A DNA stretch of 64,000 nucleotides, taken from Fusobacteriaceae bacterium. Lineage in GTDB: Bacteria; Fusobacteriota; Fusobacteriia; Fusobacteriales; Fusobacteriaceae. The position numbers were made by a program, and so were the translations under genes. This document shows, one piece after another, positions 25,535 to 33,112 of the stretch. The DNA is taken from assembly GCA_031272775.1 (NCBI GenBank), contig JAISTB010000039.1, positions 33,169 through 97,168 on the forward strand, read 5' to 3'. Under the pieces are notes generated by a model that was not told the DNA's origin, made no database searches, and was given only the letters and a program-made list of their open reading frames with translations. The stretch's first letter is position 1; the number at the start of each line of letters is the position of its first letter.

Positions 25535-26629
25535 ATGTTACAGGAAAGCAAACCGGTAAAAATCATGGTAATCGGCGTCGGCGGAGGCGGCGGTAACGCC
25601 ATCAACGATATGACAGAGTCGGGCGTCACGGGCGTCGAATTTGTCGCCGCCAATACGGATGTCCAGGATTTGAACAAATCCCTTGCCAATACGCGGCTGC
25701 AATTGGGTGAGAAGCTCACCAAGGGAAAGGGGGCCGGCGCTGATCCTGATATCGGGCGGCAGGCCGCCGAAGAGGACAAGGAAAAGATCGCGAAGCTCCT
25801 TGAGGGAGTCGATATGGTCTTTATTACGGCCGGCATGGGCGGCGGGACCGGCACGGGCGCTTCGCCCATTATCGCGGAGATTTCCCGGGAAATGGGGATC
25901 CTGACCGTGGCCGTCGTGACGAAACCGTTCAATTTCGAAGGAAAAAAGCGGGCCAACAACGCGGAAATGGGGATCGGCAATCTTGAAAAAGTCGTGGATT
26001 CCATCGTGATCATTCCCAATGACAAGCTCTTTGAGCTGCCCGAAAAGAAAATTACGCTGAAAAACGCCTTCCATGAGGCCAATAAAGTCCTGAAGATCGG
26101 TATTCAAGGGATTTCTGACCTTATGCTGAAGCAGGGACTCATCAACCTCGACTTTGCCGACGTCAAGAGCATCCTGAAAAATTCGGGCATCACCATGTTC
26201 GGTTTCGGCGAAAGCGATTCCAAGGAAAACCGGGCCGTTGAAGCGGCCACCAAGGCGCTGGAATCCCCGCTTCTGGAAAAGCAGATTTTGGGCGCCGAAA
26301 AGATTTTGATCAACATCACGGCCGACGAGTCCCTGGGGCTCGATGAGGCCCAGCTGATCACGAATATCATCAAAGACGCCACGGGACGCGATGTTGAAGA
26401 CGGCCAGTGGGGCGTCATTTACGACGACGGTATGGGCGGAAGACTGCAGGTGATCCTCGTGGCCACCAACTTTACCGAAGAGGCCGCCATAAACGCGCAA
26501 AAAGAAAAAGAGAAGAAAACGGCCGGCGACGGCAAGGGCGGAAGCGGGCCGGTCTCCGGGAAAGGCGGCGCCGCCAATGACTTAGATAAAAGACCCTGGC
26601 CGGATAACTGGGGTTGGGGAAAAAATTAG
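25535..26629 (+). CDS. ftsZ: Cell division GTPase FtsZ
   Basis: The protein is 364 residues. The tubulin signature GMGGGTGTG is at 100-108 and the T7-loop NLDFADV at 204-210. The conserved core ends near residue 325, followed by a short Gly/Lys-rich linker. The C-terminal peptide reads DLDKRPWPDNWGWGKN instead of the usual DIPxFLRxR-type motif that binds FtsA and ZipA. GGGGGAA precedes the ATG. A strong terminator follows 16 bases after the stop, closing the wall/division cluster. Confidence 0.97.
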   Translation: MLQESKPVKIMVIGVGGGGGNAINDMTESGVTGVEFVAANTDVQDLNKSLANTRLQLGEKLTKGKGAGADPDIGRQAAEEDKEKIAKLLEGVDMVFITAGMGGGTGTGASPIIAEISREMGILTVAVVTKPFNFEGKKRANNAEMGIGNLEKVVDSIVIIPNDKLFELPEKKITLKNAFHEANKVLKIGIQGISDLMLKQGLINLDFADVKSILKNSGITMFGFGESDSKENRAVEAATKALESPLLEKQILGAEKILINITADESLGLDEAQLITNIIKDATGRDVEDGQWGVIYDDGMGGRLQVILVATNFTEEAAINAQKEKEKKTAGDGKGGSGPVSGKGGAANDLDKRPWPDNWGWGKN

Positions 26630-26645
26630 GGATTACGAAAAAATG

Positions 26646-26670
26646 CCCTCCGGCGAGCCGGAGGGTTTTT
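26646..26670 (+). terminator. Intrinsic terminator after ftsZ (probably bidirectional)
   Basis: CCCTCCGG (26646-26653) pairs with CCGGAGGG (26658-26665) around CGAG, followed by TTTTT. The same hairpin is followed by a T-run on the other strand, so it can also serve the convergent M32 gene ending at 26684. Confidence 0.93.
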
Positions 26671-26683
26671 ATTTTGGCGGTTT

Positions 26684-28204
26684 TCAGAGATTCAGGAATT
26701 TTTCCCGCAGGTAGGCGACGTAGTAGTCGGGATTGAGCGTCTCGCCGCAGACTTTTTTCACGATGTCCCGGCTGTCCTTGAAATGGCCGTAGCGATGGAT
26801 TTTCTCCCGGAGCCAGCCCTTGATCGTCTGGAGATCTCCCTTTTCGAGGAGCTTTTCCACGGGCAGGTCCTTTTTCATGGCGGCGTAAATCTGGGCCGCG
26901 TAGGCCGAGCCGATGGCGTAGCTGGGGAAATAGCCGATTAGTCCGTCGGCCCAGTGGACGTCCTGCAAGACGCCCGCGCCGTCGTCTTTGGGGGCGACGC
27001 CGAGGTATTCGCGCATTTTCTCCCGCCATACGTCGGCGAGGTCCTTGACCTTGATCGTGTCGTTGAAAACGCCCTTTTCGATCTCGTAGCGGACCATGAT
27101 GTGGAGCGGATAAGTCAGCTCGTCGGCTTCGATGCGGATCAGGGATGGCTCGACTTTATTGATCAGAAAATGAAAATCGGCGAGGCTCATTTGCGAAAAT
27201 ACCGGGGCGAGGGCTTTGTTTTTCTCGAGCCCTTTCCAGAAATGCCGGTCGCGGCCGATGATGTTTTCGTAAAAGCGCGACTGGGACTCGTGGAGGCCGT
27301 TGCTGGCCCCGTGGCCGAGGATGGTCCCGTTGTATTTGTCGTCGATCTGCTGTTCATAGATCGCGTGGCCCGTTTCGTGCATGGTACTGAGCAGGGCAAA
27401 TGTGGCGGGATCCTTCATGTAGCGGGTCGTAAAGCGGACGTCGTATTTGTCAAAATGCGTCGTGAAGGGGTGCTCGCTTTCGGCCATGGCGCCCCGCGTG
27501 AAGTCAAAGCCCAGCCAGCCGCTCACGAAGCGGCAGAGTTCCTTCTGGACTTCCTTGGTCAGCGGCGGATCCTTGACCTTCCTCCCCTTCTGTTTTTTGA
27601 GGACTTCCTTCAAGAGCGGCACGACCTCTTTTTTCAGCGCGCCGAAGAAAATGTCCAGTTGCTTTGTGTCCATGCCCTTTTCATATTGCTCGAGGTTGAT
27701 GTCGTAGAGGGTCTTTTCCTTTTTGAAGGCCGCGTCCTTGGTCTCGTACTCATAGCGGGCGAATTTCTTGCTGTAGTCGAAGATCTTTTGCAGCGTCTTG
27801 GCAAACATGCCGAAATCCCCCTTGGCCTTGGCTTTCTGCCACAGGGGCTGGGCTTCGGTCAGGAGCTCTTTGTAAGCCTTGTATTCGGCGGGGGGAATGA
27901 GGCTTATGCGCGTCATGTCCTCGGTCAGGACTTCCGTTTCCCGCCGCAGGACGGGACTCAGGTCAGCCTTGTTTTTATTGAAAAAGGCGAGGATTTTTTT
28001 CAGTTTGTCGGAAGTCAGGATGTCGTAGCTCTTCATGGCGTAATAGCCCATGAGCTTTGAAAGCAGAGCCACGCCGCCTTCAGGGGCGATGGTTTCCAGC
28101 TCCCATTGCAGCATGGTGGTCGTCGCCTCGATCAGGTTGTATTCCGTCATCAGGTCCTTGTATTGCTTTGTGTATTCCGTCAGGGTCAGTTCTTTTTTTG
28201 CCAT
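26684..28204 (-). CDS. M32 family carboxypeptidase (Taq type)
   Basis: The protein is 506 residues, the family length. The zinc motif HETGH is at 276-280, with HESQSRFYEN further on supplying the third ligand Glu region. M32 enzymes are cytoplasmic metallocarboxypeptidases that remove C-terminal residues from peptides with broad specificity. No signal peptide is visible. The start ATG at 28202-28204 has AGAGGTGAC upstream. A secreted nuclease gene lies 41 bases upstream on the same strand and may be cotranscribed. Confidence 0.93.
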   Translation of the reverse strand: MAKKELTLTEYTKQYKDLMTEYNLIEATTTMLQWELETIAPEGGVALLSKLMGYYAMKSYDILTSDKLKKILAFFNKNKADLSPVLRRETEVLTEDMTRISLIPPAEYKAYKELLTEAQPLWQKAKAKGDFGMFAKTLQKIFDYSKKFARYEYETKDAAFKKEKTLYDINLEQYEKGMDTKQLDIFFGALKKEVVPLLKEVLKKQKGRKVKDPPLTKEVQKELCRFVSGWLGFDFTRGAMAESEHPFTTHFDKYDVRFTTRYMKDPATFALLSTMHETGHAIYEQQIDDKYNGTILGHGASNGLHESQSRFYENIIGRDRHFWKGLEKNKALAPVFSQMSLADFHFLINKVEPSLIRIEADELTYPLHIMVRYEIEKGVFNDTIKVKDLADVWREKMREYLGVAPKDDGAGVLQDVHWADGLIGYFPSYAIGSAYAAQIYAAMKKDLPVEKLLEKGDLQTIKGWLREKIHRYGHFKDSRDIVKKVCGETLNPDYYVAYLREKFLNL

Positions 28205-28245
28205 GGGTCACCTCTTGTGTGGGATTTTTTGCTTTGCGAATTTGG

Positions 28246-28731
28246 CTAGTTGTTTTTCTTCTTCCATTCGAGGGGGTAAACGGGGTTCCGCTCCCGCCAG
28301 AAGCCCTTGCGGGCGTTTTTGGCCTCGGTCTCGGTCTTCCGGTACACATCTTCCTTCGTGGGCTTGTAACCCCGATAAAACCAGGCGTTTCCCTCGCGGA
28401 TCATCTCGAGGTTGATGTCGTCGCCCTTGAAATAGACCCGTCCGAGGATCCGGTTGTACTGGTCAATGTCGATTTTTTCAATATCCACGGTCTCGCCCTC
28501 GATCCGCTGCGCCAGATAGCGCTGGGACTGCCTGCCGTAGGATTGGTTGAGTTCCGGGGCCTCGATGGCGTACATGCGGATCCGTTGCCGCTTGCCGCCC
28601 ACGTCCACCGTGAAGGTGTCGCCGTCATGGACGTTGATGACCCGGGCGCGGATGTCGTATTTTTGGGGTTGACCGCAGGCGGCGGTTACGAGAAACAAGG
28701 CGCAGAGGAGAGCGCCGAAGAATTTTTTCAT
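28246..28731 (-). CDS. Staphylococcal-nuclease-like lipoprotein (thermonuclease)
   Basis: The protein is 161 residues from the ATG at 28729-28731 (GGAGGAAAG upstream). A lipoprotein signal ends in the lipobox LVTAAC (Cys about 19). The SNase domain has VINVHDGDTFTVDVGGKRQR (about 31-50; metal-binding Asp residues), RMYAIEAPE and YNRILGRVY with the catalytic Arg/Glu region. It probably degrades extracellular or periplasmic DNA or RNA for nutrition. A longer reading from 28797 lies upstream of the signal and is unlikely. Confidence 0.9.
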   Translation of the reverse strand: MKKFFGALLCALFLVTAACGQPQKYDIRARVINVHDGDTFTVDVGGKRQRIRMYAIEAPELNQSYGRQSQRYLAQRIEGETVDIEKIDIDQYNRILGRVYFKGDDINLEMIREGNAWFYRGYKPTKEDVYRKTETEAKNARKGFWRERNPVYPLEWKKKNN

Positions 28732-28768
28732 CTTTCCTCCCGAATAGGTTTTTTTGGTTCCATGCCTA

Positions 28769-28797
28769 ATCATAGCATATCCGCGGGGATTTTGCAA
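28769..28797 (-). promoter_or_regulatory. Promoter for the nuclease-M32 pair
   Basis: On the minus strand, TTGCAA (28792-28797), 17 bases, then TATGAT (28769-28774) preceded by TGC (extended -10). It lies 38 bases before the nuclease start. Confidence 0.75.
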
Positions 28798-28800
28798 ATT

Positions 28801-29253
28801 TTATAGGGAAATTTCCGGCTGAGTTCCCACTTCCGGATGCTCTTTCTCCCACTTGGCGCGTTGGGCGAGAATCAAGGCAAGGATTTCGTCGTAGCTTTCC
28901 TTGGACATCATTGTCCCGAAAGAATAATCGGTGTTCTTTGTGGAAAGCCACATTCCACGCACTTTTTCCGGTTTTTTAAGTATTGTATTGTTGCTTATGT
29001 TTAATAGAACGATCGGGGAAAATTTCCTGAAATATTTTGGGCAAATATGATGAAACAAGCTGGAAAATTCTATATTTGCTGTGCTGTTGTATTTCAAGAG
29101 CAGACTGCTGTCATTGGCAAAGACGACTTCTTTGAAGGGTGTGACAAACGGGCGAAAATAGTTGCGAATCGTTATAAAATTATCAGCAATCACCATTTCT
29201 TCAAATGAATTGTAAGAGTATTGCTTAAAAAAGCTATCTAATATTGCAATCAT
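28801..29253 (-). CDS. Unknown small protein downstream of an adhesin relic
   Basis: This 150-residue protein is not recognised. The ATG at 29251-29253 was chosen; a TTG at 29265 adds four residues. Neither has a good Shine-Dalgarno. It is soluble, has no signal or membrane helix, and is AT-rich compared with the flanking housekeeping genes. It follows remains of a filamentous-haemagglutinin-type gene on the same strand. In that position intact CdiA-like loci carry small immunity genes, so an orphan immunity protein is a guess from location only. Confidence 0.6.
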   Translation of the reverse strand: MIAILDSFFKQYSYNSFEEMVIADNFITIRNYFRPFVTPFKEVVFANDSSLLLKYNSTANIEFSSLFHHICPKYFRKFSPIVLLNISNNTILKKPEKVRGMWLSTKNTDYSFGTMMSKESYDEILALILAQRAKWEKEHPEVGTQPEISL

Positions 29254-29405
29254 GCTGTAGAACAAAGTAAAATATACAAAAATTAAGAAATTCTCATTAG
29301 ATGTAAGCTTACAAAGAACGAAAAAAAACTGCCGAAATAACTATAAAAATTATAGGTTTTCAATGCCGTTATAGCTGTAGTGCTTGAGGATGATTTTTTC
29401 TTTTT
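29254..29405 (-). other. AT-rich stretch without a clear gene
   Basis: The region holds a perfect 12-base palindrome TGTAAGCTTACA (29302-29313). It also has a 27-codon open frame on the minus strand (29350-29433), overlapping the adhesin relic in another frame, with no sign of being expressed. No convincing gene is visible. Confidence 0.4.
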
Positions 29406-29554
29406 CAGTCACGAAGCGAAAATTTCTCTCCATCAACGTCCTTCTCTTCCCTGTTATATTGCAATAAAACTCCGCCGATGTCAAGTTTTAATTCATCCGC
29501 CTCGACTTTGGCGCCGCTGAACGTGGCGTTTCCGCTGGTATTTACAATAAATCC
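29406..29554 (-). pseudogene. Relic of a filamentous haemagglutinin/CdiA-type adhesin
   Basis: Between two stop codons, this minus-strand frame encodes about 49 residues, including NTSGNATFSGAKVEADELKL followed by DIGGVLL. That matches the haemagglutinin-repeat consensus (GAKV..D.L.LDIGG.L) of two-partner-secreted adhesins and CdiA toxins. Nothing of the several-thousand-residue parent remains on either side, and there is no start codon. The codon composition is GC-rich like the housekeeping genes and unlike the next gene. It is a deletion remnant. Confidence 0.55.
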
Positions 29555-29619
29555 TCACCTGCTTTTGTCCGGTGATATCTTCCGGGTGAATTTGATGTTT
29601 ACTTGTGACTCAAAAAAGT

Positions 29620-30660
29620 TCAATTAATGAAGAAGTATTCGGGTATAAAATCAGTCAACATATTGGGTAGCTCCAACTCGGTTCCGTTCTTCCAGAATTT
29701 GATCTTGTATTTGTTGTCGTCAACTTGAAATCCTGCGATATAAATATTGCCGCCGATTACTTTTATTGCAGCCGCTTCTCCCGAGGACAATACATGCTCA
29801 ATTCCATTGATCCAGAGAAGGGCCGTCGGGTTTTTGGGGTGGTCGTCCCGATAACCCGAGCCTGCAATGTATACGGTATTATCTTCTACCGCCAATGCTG
29901 TGGCTTTCGCGCTTTTGAATTTTGAAGTCAAAACTGATTTTTTCCCGTTTTTCCAAAAAACCGGCGTATAAATATAGCGCCCGCGTAAAGTATGTCGTGA
30001 ATTTGTGCCTGCAAGGTAGGAATCATCACCAAGAAAAAGCATTCCACTGCTTTTTATCCAAGCTGATCCGGGCTCTTCAAGCGGAAACTCATCCCCATTT
30101 TTCAGGAGAACGGTATATTCAGCATTTTTATATGTAGCAGGAGAGAATTTTGGCATATTCGGATCAAGCCAAGCAGTAATAAAGACATCATCTTCGGAAA
30201 CATGTATTCCTTGCGCATGAAACATTTTTCCATGGCCGGTATCCGTCACCACAGTCTTTTTTCCATTTCTGTAATAATACAGTTTATGCAGCGCGCTCTT
30301 TAAAACGTAAACTCCGGATTCATTTGCAAAAATATCCACGAGCTGACCGGTATCTGGCGTATCTTCCGTTATTTTTTCCGGAATCCCATTAATCCAGACT
30401 GTTTCAATTCCGTCCTTCAATCCGATCAAATAGACATTTTTTTTATAAACGGTTATACCTCTGATCCATACGTTTTTTGCATCTTCTGAAATAGATTCTA
30501 CATGTCCGCTTTTCCATAGATAACTATAATCATGGTCTCGGCCATAGATGTATTTTCTTCCAACGACAAAGAGGTCCGGTTCTTTGCTACTGGAAAATGT
30601 ATGGGTAAAAGCGCAACACACAAATAGAATGTGCAAGCAAAAGGCTTTGACTACTCTCAT
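29620..30660 (-). CDS. Secreted protein with seven W-x-N-G repeats, probable beta-propeller
   Basis: The protein is 346 residues. A signal peptide (about 1-24, hydrophobic CLHILFVCCAFTHTF) is followed by seven copies of an aromatic-K/I-N-G strand turn. They are WKSG 49, WING 89, YRNG 130, LKNG 186, WKNG 236, WING 283 and WKNG 323, spaced 40-56 residues apart. Most are preceded by VYLIG- or IYIAG-like strands. Seven units of about 45 residues fit a seven-bladed propeller outside the cytoplasm. I do not recognise a named family and no catalytic motif is visible. The ATG has CCGGAG upstream. A 39-residue membrane peptide gene ends 36 bases upstream on the same strand. Confidence 0.8.
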   Translation of the reverse strand: MRVVKAFCLHILFVCCAFTHTFSSSKEPDLFVVGRKYIYGRDHDYSYLWKSGHVESISEDAKNVWIRGITVYKKNVYLIGLKDGIETVWINGIPEKITEDTPDTGQLVDIFANESGVYVLKSALHKLYYYRNGKKTVVTDTGHGKMFHAQGIHVSEDDVFITAWLDPNMPKFSPATYKNAEYTVLLKNGDEFPLEEPGSAWIKSSGMLFLGDDSYLAGTNSRHTLRGRYIYTPVFWKNGKKSVLTSKFKSAKATALAVEDNTVYIAGSGYRDDHPKNPTALLWINGIEHVLSSGEAAAIKVIGGNIYIAGFQVDDNKYKIKFWKNGTELELPNMLTDFIPEYFFIN

Positions 30661-30696
30661 TTTTGTCTCCGGGAAGAAAAACTCAGATAGCTTTTC

Positions 30697-30816
30697 CTAG
30701 TAACTCCTAGTTTGACAATATATAACAACTACAAAAACTAAGAATTCAGTGATAAGAATTTTCCAATCGAATATTTTGTATTCTTCGTTTAGCAATTTCT
30801 TTTCTTCACTGTTCAT
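30697..30816 (-). CDS. 39-residue single-helix membrane peptide
   Basis: From the ATG at 30814-30816, with AGAGG (30823-30827) six bases upstream, the peptide has a charged N-half (MNSEEKKLLNEEYKIFDWK) and one hydrophobic helix (ILITEFLVFVVVIY). The frame is open further upstream to 30984. However, a strong promoter (-10 at 30929-30934) lies inside that extension, so the short form is preferred. The roughly 105-base leader contains a hairpin with GGGCGA/TCGCCC arms. Small membrane proteins and type I toxins have this layout; the function is unknown. Confidence 0.55.
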   Translation of the reverse strand: MNSEEKKLLNEEYKIFDWKILITEFLVFVVVIYCQTRSY

Positions 30817-30928
30817 CAGAATCCTCTGATCGTTTCTTTTCATTACCCACATATTCGAATGTCTGCCTTCGCGCTTCGTGAGTTTTATCCGGTCCGTCGG
30901 GCGAGAATCAAGTCGCCCCCTTCCCTTT

Positions 30929-30957
30929 ATTATTGCAACAAATTCCCAAAATGTCAA
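30929..30957 (-). promoter_or_regulatory. Near-consensus promoter for the 39-residue peptide and propeller genes
   Basis: On the minus strand, TTGACA (30952-30957), 17 bases, then AATAAT (30929-30934). It is back to back with the plus-strand promoter at 30978-31006; the two -35 boxes are 20 bases apart. Confidence 0.75.
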
Positions 30958-30977
30958 GTTTTTCTTCATTCGCGGAA

Positions 30978-31006
30978 TTGACAAAAATCACCGGATATGG
31001 TAATAT
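30978..31006 (+). promoter_or_regulatory. Promoter for the alpha/beta hydrolase
   Basis: TTGACA (30978-30983), 17 bases, then TAATAT (31001-31006), 95 bases before the hydrolase start. Confidence 0.75.
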
Positions 31007-31100
31007 TAGGGTATACTTGACCGGCTTGCAGAATTATTGGCAGGCTGTTTTTAGAAGAAGTCCGGGCGGACTTGACGATCAGGAAACCGGGGTGAAAAAA

Positions 31101-31868
31101 ATGACAAGCAAAGAAAAACATCTGGTCATGATCCATGGACTCATGGGATCAAGCCATTACTACAATCCTGCTCATCGTATAGGAGGATTTACCGTCCACA
31201 CGCCTGACTTACTGGGCTATGGATCTCGCGCCTTTGCGTGCGACGCTACCCGCTTTTCATTGCAAATGCAGGCCGATGATATCGTGAATTATATCGCGGA
31301 AAATATCACGGACTGTGAATCGCCCGTTTTTCTCATTGGCCACAGCATGGGAGGCGCCATAGGATTTCTTGCGGCGCAAAGGATTCCGGAGCGCATAAGC
31401 GGCTTTATCAACGCCGAAGGCAATTTTACCCTGAAAGACGCTTATTGGAGCGGACAAATCGCGAAGCAGGATTTTTCGAGCTACAAGGCGGAATATGAAA
31501 AAATGCAGAACGACCCGGCGGCCTGGCTCGAATCCATGGGGTCTCCATTCGGAAACCTGGAATGGGCGAACGAAATCCTGCACAACCAGCCGGCTGAAAC
31601 CGTCTACGGCATGTCGAAAGCCCTTGTGACCGAAACCGGAACAGCTCAATATGAAAATACCGTTCGCGAGGTCGTGGAATTTCCGGTTCCCCTGTATTTG
31701 ATTTCCGGAGAAAAATCAATCTGCGGCTGGGATGTGCCTGAATTCGTTCTGAAAAAGGCCGTTTCCAACATCGTGATCCCAGGCGCCGGGCATAACATGA
31801 TGTTTGACGCTCCCGGTGAATTCTGCCGGATTGTGCAGAGGATTGTTTTGCAGCGGGAAAATTTTTAA
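31101..31868 (+). CDS. Alpha/beta hydrolase
   Basis: The protein is 255 residues from the ATG at 31101 (GGGGTG seven bases upstream). The frame continues upstream, but that part includes the promoter and leader. The fold is clear: oxyanion-loop HGLMGSSHYY (about 11-20), nucleophile elbow LIGHSMGGAIG (Ser about 78), acid region ISGEKS and catalytic His in GAGHNM near the C-terminus. It has no signal peptide. Substrate unknown; esterases, lipases and C-C hydrolases share this pattern. Low-GC neighbours suggest an accessory role. Confidence 0.85.
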   Translation: MTSKEKHLVMIHGLMGSSHYYNPAHRIGGFTVHTPDLLGYGSRAFACDATRFSLQMQADDIVNYIAENITDCESPVFLIGHSMGGAIGFLAAQRIPERISGFINAEGNFTLKDAYWSGQIAKQDFSSYKAEYEKMQNDPAAWLESMGSPFGNLEWANEILHNQPAETVYGMSKALVTETGTAQYENTVREVVEFPVPLYLISGEKSICGWDVPEFVLKKAVSNIVIPGAGHNMMFDAPGEFCRIVQRIVLQRENF

Positions 31869-31897
31869 TTAAAATCAATCATACAAGGAAGTATGCA

Positions 31898-32290
31898 ATG
31901 AAAGGGACAAATATCGCAAAATTACCCGGAATGATGTTCTTCATTCTGTCGATAAGCGGAATGACCGCATCCGCCCCCAATCCAACCGTGTACATTACGC
32001 CCACTGGCAGCGTCTACCACCTGTACCGGGAATGTCCGAGGATCGCGGGCAGCAAAAACGTCAAGTCCGTATCTTTGAAGAGCGTCAAGGACAATCGCGG
32101 CAAATGTCGCGTGTGCGTTGAAAACGAGGAAATTCTGGAAATCGCGGAAGAGGAAGGGATTTCTTTCGAAGAAGCCCAAGAAAGATACGACAACGGCGGT
32201 TACGACGAAATCAAAGAAATCATGGATGAAGAAGGCGTCGATTACGAAGAAGCCAGGCAAATGTATGAAGATGAAGAATATGATTGGTGA
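31898..32290 (+). CDS. Secreted protein with a Cys/His cluster and tandem acidic repeats
   Basis: The protein is 130 residues. A hydrophobic N-terminus (about 10-25) looks like a signal peptide. A short domain, VYITPTGSVYHLYRECPRIA, then GKCRVC, has His41, Cys46, Cys70 and Cys73 in the arrangement of small extracytoplasmic metal-binding modules found on secreted nucleases. The C-terminus has two copies of a 26-residue unit (about 78-103 and 104-129) sharing EI.EI..EEG, EEA and Y....YD. The function is unknown. The next gene starts 14 bases downstream. Confidence 0.7.
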   Translation: MKGTNIAKLPGMMFFILSISGMTASAPNPTVYITPTGSVYHLYRECPRIAGSKNVKSVSLKSVKDNRGKCRVCVENEEILEIAEEEGISFEEAQERYDNGGYDEIKEIMDEEGVDYEEARQMYEDEEYDW

Positions 32291-32304
32291 AAAGGAGAAC
32301 CCCC

Positions 32305-32754
32305 ATGACTTATGAATGTTACGAAGACGGTATCTTATATAAGATCTTCGAAGATGACGAACAAGCCGGTAAATGGCTTGCCGCTCGTAAAATAGCCAAT
32401 TCTTCCGGTATTTTCCAAATAATGGAGGTCGATGATTCCGGCGCTGTAGACCAGCATTATATTGAAAAAATCGGCAAGGCAGGAAAAACGGAAAAAGAAA
32501 TGCAACGCCTTTACGTTGCTGTGCATGAGACAGCGGTGAAAAAGGCGCAAGAAGGCAAGATCGATACGAGAGTGAAAAAGCTCTATTATTGCGGCGATTA
32601 TGATGAAAACAGTCTTATCTCTCTTAAATACTACGTTGACATTGTCAATGCGGCGGCCGGTAAAATTATCGCGATTACCGCAACGGGGCCGGAGACAGGA
32701 ACGATAGTCTATTCGCTGCCCGTAGATGTAAGCGACGGCGACGAAAAGGACTAA
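32305..32754 (+). CDS. Unknown cytoplasmic protein
   Basis: The protein is 149 residues from the ATG at 32305 (AAAGGAG upstream). It is hydrophilic, has no signal or membrane helix, and has no motif I recognise. It closely follows the Cys/His secreted protein and is followed by a terminator at 32835, so the pair may form one unit. Confidence 0.7.
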   Translation: MTYECYEDGILYKIFEDDEQAGKWLAARKIANSSGIFQIMEVDDSGAVDQHYIEKIGKAGKTEKEMQRLYVAVHETAVKKAQEGKIDTRVKKLYYCGDYDENSLISLKYYVDIVNAAAGKIIAITATGPETGTIVYSLPVDVSDGDEKD

Positions 32755-32834
32755 GTGCTATACCGATGGTTTAAAAGATATCGCTCCAGCTTCTTTGATT
32801 CTTTTGGGGGGGCAGACGTTTGATTATTTGCAAA

Positions 32835-32869
32835 AACCTTCCGGACATGCGTGTTCGGGAGGTTTTTTT
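32835..32869 (+). terminator. Intrinsic terminator
   Basis: AACCTTCCGGACA (32835-32847) pairs with TGTTCGGGAGGTT (32852-32864) through 13 pairs including two G-T, with loop TGCG and a run of seven T (32863-32869). Confidence 0.92.
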
Positions 32870-33112
32870 ATTATTCACATCAGACGACAAGATTGTACTG
32901 GCTCATATCAGGGAAAATTCAAGAGGAAATTTGTCCGATATTGGATTTTTTTGTATCGTGGTCATACGTTTTGATGTAATTGTATACATAAATGTCAAAT
33001 ATTTCCATTATTTGACACCGATAGCCCATGTGTTTTTGATATAGTGAAGTAGCATAAAAACTATTTCAAGCAGATTTGACGCTTGTTCCGCAACACATTT
33101 ACAGGAGGCGTA
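32870..33112 (+). promoter_or_regulatory. Leader of the membrane hydrolase gene with an operator-like repeat
   Basis: No gene is seen here. TGTCAAATA (32993-33001) and TATTTGACA (33009-33017) form a perfect 9-bp inverted repeat with a 7-base spacer. The right arm contains a consensus -35 TTGACA (33012-33017). The -10 is poor (TTGATA at 33036-33041, 18-base spacing). A repressor bound here would block the -35. An 8-base palindrome TGTATACA (32981-32988) lies just upstream. Confidence 0.55.

Noticed and set aside
29456..29484. Promoter (TTGACA plus AATATA) for the 150-residue unknown gene
   Set aside because: The hexamers lie within the adhesin relic coding sequence, the spacing is off and the distance to the gene is over 200 bases; chance is likely.
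30697..30984. 95-residue protein
   Set aside because: A strong promoter lies inside its first third and the best Shine-Dalgarno belongs to the internal ATG at 30816, so the 39-residue form was preferred.
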